Assembly (NCBI GenBank): GCA_947172415.1
Contig: OX359198.1
Location: forward strand, 6,727,401-6,791,400
Direction: 5' to 3'
Source of the DNA: Chondrosia reniformis
Lineage: Eukaryota; Porifera; Demospongiae; Chondrillida; Chondrillidae
Length of the DNA: 64,000 nucleotides
In this document: positions 14,601 through 26,500 of the stretch, piece after piece
How the letters are laid out: every line of letters begins with the position of its first letter
Position numbering within the stretch: position 1 is the first letter of the stretch
Position numbers and translations under genes: made by a program
The notes under the pieces: model-generated
The model's input: the letters and a program-made list of their open reading frames with translations, nothing else
Database searches by the model: none
What the model was told of the DNA's origin: nothing

Positions 14601-17176
14601 AGAATTACAGACCAGTTGCTTCAAAGTAGATGCGGAAAGTAGGCTAAATGGATTCAGTGTGGCAGCCACTGGTGAAATAACAGCTGGGACCTGAGATAGC
14701 AGTGGGAGGGTCATACAGATAAGAAGTACTATATATGGCTTCTGAAATATAATTTTAGTGAAATATGTAATAACATCATCCTTATGTTAATTATAATAAT
14801 AAATATATTTCCTACAGAAGTGACCACAACCTAGGAAGTACACTAAATAAACGGACCTACCAAAACTATTTAAGTGATTAGTAGATACAGAAGTGATTAG
14901 CTGGGCTGCATAGAGGGGGGGGCATTTCCCCCTCTAGACTCTTGGGAACCCCCTAAACTGCTTCAACACCCTCACACCATTGCCCCCCCCCCCTTTGAAA
15001 TTTTCATTTTGCCCCCTCTGGCCCCAAGTTCTGCATACAGCCCTGATTAGTATTACATGTTATTGAATAACTTGTGAAAAATGGCTCCACTCACTTTATT
15101 ATAATTGATGTTGGCATTAACGAGTTCTTTAGCCAGCTGAGGTGATATACCATATTCATGTTCCAAAAAATCTGTAAATTCTGTACTGTTCCTCAGTAGA
15201 CTACCTACAGTTACCTCTCCCTGCGGCTCCAACAAGTCTGCCACATCCTTTAACACCTCCACTGATTCACAGAGCTTGTCCACTTCAAAATTGGACTGCA
15301 CAAACTTGTCAAGATCCTTGTACAACTCGTTCACTCTACACAAATATGAAATATGAATGGGTGATTCACTAGAACAATGATCCATGTGAAAACATACAGT
15401 ATTGTAAGTCATACAGTTCTGTATTTAGAAAATCCTTCAAGGAAGGGAGCAAAACTGAGGTATCATTTGACATGGGGGGACAGGAATGGAAGTACGTAGA
15501 AGAATAGCTGATAAAACTATAATTACCTGGTATAGCTACATGTACGTACGTACCTATTATTACAATTTGACTATTCATATAATGACATCAGTCTTATTGA
15601 AATTCCAAAATTTCAAGAGAGGAGGGTAAGATTTAATCAAGGGGGTGAATGCTCTCTCCCCTAAATGTACCCTGCTCTACCCATCTAATGAGAAACTATT
15701 TCCATTCAATCGTCACTGGCCTTAAGGGCATACACTTGGTTACAGCCATCTTCCTATTTGTGTTGACAAGTAGTAAGGCGACACACCAGCTACAGTAGGT
15801 AATCAAATTAACAGATCCTCCCAAGATTATATCTACACCTGTGGGATTTCACTGTTTTCAATGCATTCCATGCATTACTTGGTTTGGCAGCTGATGAAGC
15901 CATACCAATGCCTCAACAGAAAGAGGAAGTTGAGACAGGATTAGAGAGCAGTTCTATGCCCATAATGGTGCTCCTTAACCAGAGGATTCTAGAAAGACAT
16001 ACCTTTTGTAGGTCTGAGGCTATTGTATTCATTTACAACTATAAATGATTACATTATCAACATTAAGAAAGTTAACTTAATAAGATGAAGTAAAGTAAAC
16101 AAAACAAAAGCTAAAGTATAGTGAACCTATTATTAAATAGTTGAAGAAATTTGGGTGTAGTGAACTATGAAAGTCATAAAATACAAACAGTGAATTTCCA
16201 CTTTCTACTAAATTTGCCAGTAAGTATACTTTAACATACAGACCACTCAGAATTATAGCCACTGAACTATGGTTAACTGAACATCCTTGATACATAACTA
16301 ATGCAATCTAATCACATGTGACAAACGGAAAGGACCAAAGTTAAAAGGAATTACCACCTTCATTTTCATATACGTAACTAACACCTTCACATTCATGTAC
16401 GTACGTTAGTATGAGGTAGAAATGTTAACAATTATATTGGTTCAGTTTCCTAATCTACCACACAGGGTGGTGCTTATCAAAGGGGCAAACCCTTAATTGT
16501 ATAATACTCACTTGGCACCGGGAAACATGTCTGGAAAGGATGTATTCAATGAGTTATTCAATAAAATATCCTTGTCATCCAAATCGCACACGATAGTCTG
16601 CATAAAAGGCAGCAGTCCAGCTGAGGGAAGTGCCTTGGGACGATACACAGCTGGGTTAGAGAACAAAGAAATATTTATATATATACTATACGTATGTACA
16701 TATTGAGATATGGTTGAATGACAAACTGGACTAAGGAAACCTATGAATAGAGTAGACTATTCTCCCATACCTATAACTCAAGGAAACTATAGAGCTTTGA
16801 ATGAGGATACAGTGTTTTATTCCATCATAACAACACACAATAAGTGAGGATTACCGACTGCAAAATTAGTCTACCATGAAATGTATAATTTCATTTATCA
16901 ATCAATTATGATCCACTGCTTACAACTGACCGTCAGCTTGGTGTTCTGCTGGAAATAAGAGTCTAAGGACTCCAATGATCAGAAAGAGTCCTACTGGCCA
17001 AAACAGCTCCACTAGCGTGGACAGCTGGGAGGAGGGAGAGAAGTAGCTAGAGGTCGTTCTAAATCAACGAACAAGGAAACAATGTAAACTAGACTTACGA
17101 GTCCCCATGGTAAACTTGTTTTTAACTTCCAGTTCTTCCAAAGAAGTAGGCCTAACTGCCTAAGAAATCGAACCAT
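2664..17176 (-). CDS. ABCA-family full-length lipid transporter (ABCA1/ABCA4-like), 33 exons
   Basis: Membrane ATP-driven lipid exporter or flippase of subfamily A. Exons in transcript order: 17176-17099, 17024-16931, 16650-16512, 15335-15095, 14690-14559, 14257-14156, 13930-13868, 13539-13255, 13062-12754, 12406-12259, 11847-11733, 11647-11471, 11365-11251, 11159-10969, 10895-10757, 10612-10511, 10405-10099, 9900-9815, 9490-9231, 8971-8891, 8760-8564, 8087-6643, 6572-6464, 6246-5993, 5894-5634, 5562-5445, 5354-5240, 5067-4842, 4641-4255, 3976-3780, 3476-3371, 3279-3142, 2804-2664. All junctions are GT-AG and in phase, giving 2,285 aa (human ABCA1 2,261). The N-terminus [19 protein letters not shown] is typical of the family; TM1 is about 27-50, followed by a large extracellular domain with the ALPSAG motif. 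NBD1: Walker A GHNGAGKT ~974-981, LSGGM 1073-1077, ILDEP 1095-1099, HH 1129-1130. NBD2: GVNGAGKT ~1969-1976, YSGGN 2069-2073, DEPTAG from 2093 (an intron splits Walker B), H2126. The C-terminal VFIHF (2240-2244) matches the ABCA1 VFVNF motif. The substrate is not determinable. Confidence 0.95.
3608..3765 (-). mobile_element. tRNA-derived SINE, copy 1 (ABCA intron)
   Basis: On the minus strand it has a pol III A-box-like stretch (TAGCTAAGTGACATG) followed about 25 bp later by a B-box-like GGGCTCAATTCCC, then an AT-rich body shared with the copy at 22783-22945. The body holds a 26-bp tandem duplication at about 3610-3672 (AACCACAAGTATTCACAATC units). It lies within an ABCA intron in the same orientation as the gene. 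Confidence 0.6.
8213..8420 (+). repeat. Dispersed repeat R1, copy in ABCA intron 21
   Basis: This shares an ordered series of blocks with copies at about 18523-18660 (minus), 20973-21150 and 28705-28930: AAGGCCTATAGGGAACTA, GAGAGCTTTGGATGAGGATA, GTTTTCTCCTTCT, then a variable 3' part including CTGGTAGCACACAAC. Shorter pieces occur near 2880, 16785, 20790, 27375, 29030 and 30785. No terminal inverted repeat or protein was recognised, so the class is unknown (a non-autonomous element is likely). Confidence 0.65.
8393..8570. repeat. 44-45-bp tandem repeat, four copies, touching an ABCA splice donor
   Basis: Units start with ATGGACAAAGCTTACAAAG at 8393, 8438, 8482 and 8527. The last unit runs into the splice donor of the exon ending at 8564, so each repeat carries a near-copy of the donor region (GGATATGTC in the repeats against GGGTATGTC at the real donor, minus strand). 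The unit combines the 3' end of dispersed repeat R1 with donor-proximal sequence. Confidence 0.8.
10618..10722. repeat. Short palindromic TACGTATATG/TACATATG repeat tract
   Basis: The ABCA intron tract alternates GTACATATGTATTATACGTA units of about 28 bp, self-complementary in places. It is simple-sequence repeat with no other content seen. Confidence 0.6.
11940..12116. repeat. 27-bp minisatellite in ABCA intron 10, about 6-7 copies
   Basis: Tandem units of GGCAACCTGTATATATTTGG plus GGCTTGA occupy much of the intron between the exons at 12259-12406 and 11733-11847. Some units are shortened. They generate open frames on both strands made only of repeated peptides, which are not genes. Confidence 0.85.
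14905..15045. repeat. Small interspersed element with imperfect inverted ends and poly-C/poly-G core
   Basis: The left end reads CTGGGCTGCATAGAGG and the right end reads TCTGCATACAGCCCTG, complementary apart from a few bases. The interior has long G and C runs (around 14916 and 14983). It lies in the ABCA intron between exons 4 and 5. A related C/G-rich sequence occurs near 26665-26800. A MITE-like origin is likely. Confidence 0.5.
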
Positions 17177-17544
17177 GTTCGTTCGATTTGTTTTGTTGTA
17201 GTTCTCGTCTCGCCTACCTCATAAACAATGTAAACTTCCTTGGTGATTGCGTAATCAACGCTACCGATCACGTGTCAAATGAAATAAAATAAATCAATTA
17301 GTTAATAAAGTACACCCGGTAGTTAAATCATTGGCTCTTGTTCCCCGCCTTCTTGTTCCCCGTCTTCTTCGTTGCCTTCTTTGAGTATGCTGACACTCTA
17401 AATGATAAAGTTAAAGTCTTTAGAGATATAACCTGTGTCATTATTCTACAGATGTCCTTTGTAAATTGCAATCTACTCATATATGTCATCAAATGTGACG
17501 TTTGTGTCTCCAGTGAGGTGCGTGAGAAGTATGAATCTTAGTGA
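17177..17544. promoter_or_regulatory. Spacer between FANCI 3' end and ABCA start
   Basis: Both genes read from the minus strand, head to tail, about 370-550 bp apart depending on the FANCI stop. The ABCA promoter and 5' untranslated region should lie here, but no TATA box at a convincing position was recognised. A 67-codon plus-strand open frame (17338-17541) has no features of a gene. Confidence 0.4.
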
Positions 17545-20500
17545 TTAGGGCTTCATCTTTGGTCTCTTGAACATATATAGACATAGTTTGTTTTCTGGAG
17601 AGTCGGATATTTTGACCCTGAACATCTTCAGCAACTCCATCTCAAAAGACCAAAGATAAGTAGTTTGGTACAGTCAGCAGAAATCCCTATCCTCTAAGCA
17701 GATTACCATTAGGGGATGCAAGTATCACTATATAACACCTACCTCATCATCCATCTCCTCTGCAAGCTTTGCAGTGACAGTACTAATGTTTATTTTGAAG
17801 TCCCTGGCTGTGCTGCGCTTAAAGGTCTTCATCAAATCAATCTAAACAAATAAAGTTTGATATTATTAACAAAATACATTTTAAATATTCACTTTACCTT
17901 TGCCTTCTTTCCAACTTTTATCAAAAACTTTTCATATTCTTCAATGGCAAATATAAGTTTGGGAATGTTAACAAGCTCTTTATGTGTATTTTTCTATTAA
18001 ATATGATAAAAGGTAAAAAGAGAGATGTGATAATTAAGTCAATGTACAGTAGCACATGGTATATGAAAGTTTGTCAAATTACATACTTTAATGTTGCTTG
18101 GAGCAAGGGGTTTTCCCTTCCCTTTCTTTCCCTGCCCCCCTCCCTGGGGCTCATGAGCATGTACTTGAACTGTCTAATATAAAAGAATTGAGGCAAGTAA
18201 ACAAGTGAAGGACAACGAAACAACAGTAACAAAATTACTTGTAAGTAACTGATGAAGGCATAAATTTGAGGGTTGAGGTGTGTTCCCGTCAATTCTACCT
18301 ATAGCAAAGGTACATAATGCAACCGGTGAACTCTATCATTAGCTATTAGATGTTAACAAATAAGGAGGCAAGGAAAGTGAACCAGTCTCACCATTTTCAT
18401 GTACGCCATGTCTGGTTCACCTCCACACGTGTTCAGCATACACATGACCTGAAATGCCAACAGAATATTAAAATATTCAACATAATTTAGAGAAGCAAGG
18501 AAAACTATATAAAACATAATAAGAAGAGAAGGAGAAGGAGAAAACTGTTGTATCCTCATCCAAAGCTCTCACTACGTAGGTTTAGTTCACTATAGGCCTT
18601 TTACTCTAAAGTAGATATAGCATGTGAGAAAAATGGTGTGTTAGATTATTCATCCATTTTATTAATAAAAACCTATTATTTATACAATTTAAACTTGCTT
18701 ATACTGTTACCATGTCAAACTGTATCACTGTAAAATTGTAGAGTTAAATTGTACCACTGTAAATTCGACCACTTACATATTTTGTTAATTCTTTGAATGT
18801 TCCATACAATCTGATCAACAACTATATACGTATAAACAAGATTAAGACAAAGTACCAAGTGTATTCACTTACAATAAATCTTTTTATAGACTTTATTACT
18901 CCTGTAATATAATATACTAAACTATATAGTACAGTCTTCATGGCACTACAGGTTTCCATAGCAACATCTCAATACCTTCACAAGATGGTCAGCAATAGAT
19001 CCAGGAGCAATTGCGGTCTGAATTAACTCATGAAAACAGTGAATTATCATAGTCAATCTTTCCTTACACAAACTGTCAAACATTCCTTCAAGATCAGTGT
19101 CAGCAGTAGTGTTTAGGGAATAAGGCTGAGACTCGGGGGCTGAAGGGACAGAATTATCTGGATAAGGTCTTTTTAAGGAGGGGCAGCATTTTACTGCCTT
19201 TACTCACATCCAACTTTTAGCCTTGAAACAAACCATTCCACGTCATCAACAATCAGGTCCAATTGATGGAGCACTAGAGTCTGTAGGAGGGAAATCCCTT
19301 GACTCACTTGTAGGTTTATATTTTTTGAAGCAGTAATGAAGGAACTACTTCCAGCATAGCACTTACCAGACAACAGGGGGTGACAGTCCTTGAGGTAATG
19401 ACAGATAGATTGTTCTTTGGTTGAATCTCCACTTCCTGTAGTGATGCAATTAAAGAGTGTACGACAATGGAGTGGTATCGCCTCATTAGTCTAGTAAGCC
19501 AGACCACTTTGTTTGAACATAGGGAATTTCCCACTCATTTACATGGTTACAGCATAGTTCATGCATAAATACCTCATCAATATCTCCAATAAGAGCACGA
19601 ACATTATAGCAAATTTTCCGAAGCTAAATCCAAAGAAAAGAGGTCAAATATAAAAGATTTATCTGCATCATGTAAATTTTCTTTGAATAGAAAATGGCTG
19701 ACCATCCTGATATTTTGGTCATATCTCTGACACAATCCAAACAGCAATCCCAGGAACCCTTTGCAGAAATTGATGTCATCTATGTATATACAAGATAATA
19801 AACCTCATAGCAACACATATACATACAATAGTTGTCTGGATACGACCCAATACGATACAATACGATACAATACGATACACTACAATACAGTGCAATACAA
19901 TACAATACAATACAATACAATACAATACAATAATATACTACACTATACAATATCAAAACATTAACTCATGGAGACATACATATACAATACAGACACACTA
20001 AATAAATACAATTATTAGTCAAAGATACAAACATACCTCTCTTAGTCTCCTTGCATACTTCATGCGACCACTTAATGATTTCTGCAACCTACAATACATG
20101 TACAACAATGGTTAAACCTAACCATCACAAAACAAAATGGCTGCCTACATGTAAGCATGCAGTTTTCCTATAGATGTCATATTTGCACATCATTTTCAAT
20201 GAATGTGAGGCCATTTTAAAGTACATCCGTACACCTTGTGGACTGAGCTAGAATGGTGTATGCATACATATATGCACCTCTTCCACTTCATCAAGGAGAT
20301 GTGAGAGATTAAGGATGATGGTTGCCATGGAAATGGCATCCTTAATGGTCAGGCCTAACACTTCCGGTGGATCTGATATAATTCCATTGATCAATCTCTA
20401 TACAAATGTATTCTCCATAACAATACATTATATACATACGTATGTACGTACTACAGACATAAAGACATTATATTTCCTCATGTTATCCCTCACTTGTAGT

Positions 20501-23500
20501 TTTCTAATAAGGTAAAGGGAGACTTCTGACACTGAATCTGGTGCAACGTCTCCAGAGGACACAATAGGAAAGAGGAGATCCCTCCTTCCCTCCTCATCAG
20601 CATTACAAGCCAGCTGCACTACAACTGCTAGCCCGTCAACACAGAGGGACCCAGGGGATTTCCCCTTACTACTTTCAGGCTGGCTGCCAGGTAAACTGAG
20701 CAACTCCAGCTGCTTAAAATATGCTCTGATTATGAAAAAATAAAAATGGCTCTATAATGAAACACCTCTGATTTAAGATGCAGATTTAACATTGAATGAG
20801 GATACAGTTCAACTGTTGCTCTTATCTCCCTAGGCCAGCAGTTTCTGTGAATTCCATGTTTCATCAGTGACGCTGGGAGTTTTTGTCTTCTCCATTTTTT
20901 ACAAGTCTCAGCTCAAGTATGACTTCATATAATAGGCATACTATATCAATACCCTTATTGAGGAGATTGACTTACTTTAGAGCAAAAGGCCTATAGGGAA
21001 CTATACCTAGTTAGGGCTTTGGGTGAGGATACATCAGTTTTCTTCTCCTCCTTCTCTATATGGACACACCTCAAATCACACACAGTACTTCCTTTTACTG
21101 TCTGGTAGCACACAACTCGACCATACGGACCAAGCTTATAAAGTAGGAAATGAGCCAGCTGTCTTACCTGCCAAAGACACAGAACACTTTATTTAGCTTT
21201 GATAGTTCTGTCACCTGCATCCCACAGCATTGCCCAGTCTCCACTAGTGCATTCATCTGCTGACAACTAGTACCAAGGAGGTACTGGCAGAACTGGAGAG
21301 ACTTGCGCAACACACCCAGTCCCGGCTGGCGAACTGGTAAAGTGTCACTAGGGCAAAGAACCAGATAAACTTTACAGAAATATTGCAGTACCTAGCAGAT
21401 CCACTCACTTATAGATGCCTTTCAGAAGAGAGGCAGTTCCTTGCACAGACAAACAGCTCTGAAATGGGGCAGCCTGAGGCCGCAAGCTTTGTGGCACTCG
21501 CCCAGCCGTCCTCTTGCTCCCAGCCACGCCCGTCCCCTGATCCTGAGCCATTGTACCCACTTCCTGTCTCACTGTGTGCAAATGGACTATCTGATCTGAA
21601 GATTGCTGTGAGAATTCACCCACACCATATACAAACTCCATGAGTACCTATACACAATCACAAGCACCGTATTTCACATTCCCCATCAACATTTTCTGAT
21701 AAAAGTAATTTAACAGAAAAAAAGGAAAAAAAGTGAATTCTAATTGCTACTTACATCACAACTTTTCATGACCAATGTTGCCATAGCAACACTTTTACTT
21801 CCCACGGTGGAGTTACTAACAGTGCTCACATCCTTTGACTATGCAATAACAATAATACATGTGTTGAAATATAGCTCCTGCTACTCCTAGTATTGGTGTT
21901 ATGTTCAGACTGAAGCACACAGAACCTCTACAATCAAACACTCAATGGACTTCATGTTAACCGAAAAGCAGTTTGTCCATTCAAAAATGATTAAGAACAG
22001 TAGTTTGTAAGTATCTATCAATCAATATAAGGCTCGTTTGGGTGAAACGATGAAATACATTATATATTGATCCCGCAGGGCCACCATTTTCATCTGATTT
22101 CATGAAAACTTTAAGAAGAGAAAACTATCTTCCATACCAGTCCAACATCAGCTGGCTCCAATTTACACATGCTGAGAGCTAGAGACTTAAGCAACTGAAA
22201 TACCTTCCTGACAGACTCGCACTCTACAATGAAACACAGGTTTGTTCATTACTACACAATGAGGCATCTCACAGTAAAGTCTTACCATTATCTTCTCCTA
22301 CATCTTCCTGGTACTTTAGGTAGCAGAGAATTACACTACGCAGTAGAACATCCTACAGTGAAATGAGGATTAAGATGCTACCATTTAATAACTGATACCA
22401 CTATATGAGGTTTTATGTATAAACACTCATAGGGTATGGTACATACCACAGGTTCCGTCACCTGGACAGGTCCACCTGGTCCTTCTTTCAAACAGTTGGC
22501 ATATAGGATGGGAGGAAGTTCACTGAGATCACTTGCACAGTACATCTTCAACTGAGAATTATGAAATCACATATATACAGCAGGTCCTATATATCTCTGC
22601 TGGTTCTGATGTTATTGTCAATCAGGATACATATTTATACACTTTGTGTGCATGGAAATTATACACTCACATGGTTCACTAGTAACTCCAAAATTGGTAC
22701 CTGGAGCTTAGGGTTATCAACAAATACATCTAGGAGTCCCTATTGGAGGGAGTTAAGGGACCTTACAACATGCTGCACAGGATTAATCAAAGTGATAATC
22801 AAACCACAAGTAATTATAATCATCTTCAAATATCATAAAGAGGGAAAAACACGAAAGAAGCAATCAAAATCGGGAATCAAACCCAAGATATCTGGTTATG
22901 ACTACCACTGAACTACAATTGTCATAGCAATGCTTTGGTACACTATAAATGTACGTACTATAAAGTACATATAGATCAGACAACTTCAAGCTGAGACCAA
23001 AAACTGTTTTTAGATGTTCAAAAGAGATCAAAAGATGAACCCTTTCAAGGTATTATACGGTATGTACCTGGTAGAGACAGGTCCGCACTTCAGATTGTTG
23101 AGAGAAGCACCTCCTCAACATACCTACATTACACAGGTAAAGCCACATCACAGCACTGTCAGACAGCCACTTGCACACACTCAGCTGTGGAATGGTATTA
23201 TTACTAATATCAGCATGTTTTATAAAAGCTAAACTCAAATAGAAAAGTAAAAGTCAGCTCAAAAAGAAAAAGGAAAAAAAAAGAGTCCTATTTGAATAAG
23301 TACAGTAATCACTGAACAATTACACCTCATTAGCAAGCAACTAAATGATTGCATCTATATTATGTAACTGAGGTTCTACCTAAAGAAGGAGGAGGACTAA
23401 AGGCTTATTTAAATCTTTGCATCAGTTAAAGGAATTTTCTAAGAGGGTAGAAAAGTTCAATTATCAAGAAACAAATTGCATCTCTAGACACTCAAAAATT

Positions 23501-26500
23501 AAAGATCTCTTTGTTCCAATCCTTACTCAGTATCTCCAGACAGAGTGCTTCATTGCTAGCTGATCGGTTATTTCCATGAAGCTCAACAAATATCTGTGAA
23601 ACATGAGAAATCAATAAGCTAAACAAGAAGAGTACTAGCATCACACAGTGTCGCATGCCTGGCTTCCCGAGAGGGGCTGACTGCTCTGTGAGGAGAGGAG
23701 CACCTCGTCCAACATCTTGAGGCTTCTCAGTAGCATGACATACCCTTTCACGGCTATGGAACGCCTCTCAACTGTTCTGTACAGAATAAAAAAATGTTCC
23801 TTGATGACACTTACCATCTAATTACAACATCTAACTTATCAAGCTGACTTTGAAAAAAGTGCCTCATTCAATGTAGATAGAAGTGATTCCTTTAGATTAA
23901 TGCTGTACTTCAGCAATGGCTAATAGCAAGGTATAGATAAGTTAATTACAACAATAGGCCCACATTCATTAACAAATCTACTTACTTGAACTGCTTCTAG
24001 AAAGGATATTGCCGTAGTGACAGGAAAAAATGAAATATAGTTCAGTACTTCTTGTATTCTGGGAATACATTCAAGAATGGGATCTCTAGTTTCGGGTTTT
24101 CTGACAAGAATGTACAAAATGCCTACAGCAATCAGGTATATACATCAGGTATATAAGGGAGCACAGTGGTCAGGTATATAAGGGAGCACAGTGGTCAGGT
24201 ATATAAGGGAGCACAGTGGTCAGGTATATAAGGGAGCAGTGGTCAGGTATATAAGGGAGCACAGTGGTCAGGTATATAAGGGAGCACAGTGGTCAGGTAT
24301 ATATGGGAGCACAGTGGTCAGGTATATGAGGGAGCACAGTGGTCAGGTATATAAGGGAGCACAGTGGTCAGGTATATAAGGGAGCACAGTGGTCAGGTAT
24401 ATAAGGGAGCACAGTGGTCAGGTATATAAGGGAGCACAGTGGTCAGGTATATAAGGGAGCACAGTGGTCAGGTATATAAGGGAGCACAGTGGTCAGGTAT
24501 ATAAGGGAGCACAGTGGTCAGGTATATAAGGGAGCAGTGGTCAGGTATATAAGGGAGCACAGTGGTCAGGTATATAAGGGAGCACAGTGGTCAGGTATAT
24601 AAGGGAGCACAGTGGTCAGGTATATATGGGAGCACAGTGGTCAGGTATATAAGGGAGCACAGTGGTCAGGTATATAAGGGAGCACAGTGGTCAGGTATAT
24701 AAGGGAGCACAGTGGTCAGGTATATAAGGGAGCACAGTGGTCAGGTATATAAGGGAGCACAGTGGTCAGGTATATGAGGGAGCACAGTGGTCAGGTATAT
24801 AAGGGAGCACAGTGGTCAGGTATATAAGGGAGCACAGTGGTCAGGTATATAAGGGAGCACAGTGGTCAGGTATATAAGGGAGCACAGTGGTCAGGTATAT
24901 AAGGGAGCAGTGGTCAGGTATATAAGGGAGCACATTGGTCAGGTATATAAGGGAGCACAGTGGTCAGGTATATAAGGGAGCACAGTGGTCAGGTATATAA
25001 GGGAGCACATTGGTCAGGTATATAAGAGAGCACAGTGGTCAGGTATATAAGGGAGCACAGTGGTCAGGTATATAAGGGAGCACAGTGGTCAGGTATATAA
25101 GGGAGCACAGTGGTCAGGTATATGAGGGAGCACAGTGGTCAGGTATATAAGGGAGCACAGTGGTCAGGTATATAAGGGAGCACAGTGGTCAGGTATATAA
25201 GGGAGCACAGTGGTCAGGTATATGAGGGAGCACAGTGGTCAGGTATATAAGGGAGCACAGTGGTGAGATGCTCACTGATGTAATGTTTGGCATAAGTGGC
25301 AGCTGATGCTCCAATCTTCCTGAGCACCTGATCCACTATCTCCTTGCGAGCTATCCTATGCATCTACATATTATGAGATCAAATGGAAGACATGAAGGTA
25401 TCAGGAAGGTGGGAGTGGGAGATAGAGGTGTGTCAGGAGGGTGGGAGGGGGAGATAGAGGTGTGTCAGGAGGGTGGGAAGGGGAGATAGAGGTGTGTCAG
25501 GAGGGTGGGGAAGGGGAGATAGAGGTGTGTCAGGAGGGTGGGAAGGGGAGATAGAGGTGTGTCAGGAGGGTGGGAAGGGGAGATAGAGGTGTGTCAGGAG
25601 GGTGGGAGGGGGAGATAGAGGTGTGTCAGGAGGGTGGGATGGGGAGATAGAGGTGTGTCAGGAGGGTGGGAGGGGGAGATAGAGGTGTGTCAGGAGGGTG
25701 GGATGGGGAGATAGAGGTGTGTCAGGAGGGTGGGAGGGGGAGATAGAGGTGTGTCAGGAGGGTGGGATGGGGAGATAGAGGTGTGTCAGGAGGGTGGGGA
25801 ATGACCAACCTCATAAATGCTAACCAGTAGTTTTGTTCCAGTGTCACTTAACTGCTGCATGGCACTTCCTGCATCACCAAATGGAGATTCCAATGCCTTT
25901 GGAACAAAACCCTCCAACAGATAGAATGCAAATTTGACCAGACCCTGTAGGACATAGTCCCAGCCATGGTTGCTATTGGTAACGGCAGTCAACAGGTACT
26001 GCTGTACATCAGGGGATTCCCCAGTCACATCTACAACAGAACCAAGTGTGAGTGAGGAGACCCAGTGATTCTGGCCCACTATAGAGCGCTGTGTATGGTT
26101 TAGAATGCTCTGGTGTTATAAACTCAAAAGTTCAGTTCTATATACTTACCTTAAACATGATACTTTAGAATAAAATTACATTTCAAAGATAGTGACTTTT
26201 TAACAATCACTAAGTCACACAAAACTGATCTGTTATACGTCCTTACTGCATTTCAGCAATATAATATGTACATATGTATACATATGTATTTCTTATAAAT
26301 CAAATGCTCCATGCCCTTCAATACTAAAAGACAGTTGATAAATATACTGGCAATTCTAGTATTATTACTCACTTTTCAGCCACTTTGATCCTCTCCTTCT
26401 TTCATTGTTTTTAAAAGTGTTTATAAGGGCAGTCTTCAAAATGACAAATATCTGGAATTGTTAAAGTTACCCAATAATGCACTGAAATAAATTTACATAT

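Noticed and set aside
15369-15578. Extra ABCA exon around residues resembling [15 protein letters not shown]
   Set aside because: Exons 3 and 4 join directly in phase without it, and no well-placed acceptor and donor pair brackets it.
23124-23184. Longer FANCI exon 15 starting at 23184
   Set aside because: It is in frame, but the alternative start at 23123 joins exon 14 in phase and restores the conserved CLEI-(D/S)-(S/M)LRRC run seen in human FANCI.
24191-24379. 62-codon plus-strand frame
   Set aside because: Composed entirely of translated 25-bp minisatellite units.
24132-25798. CRISPR-like regular repeats in the two FANCI intron arrays
   Set aside because: Units are head-to-tail with no spacers, in an animal intron; they are minisatellites.
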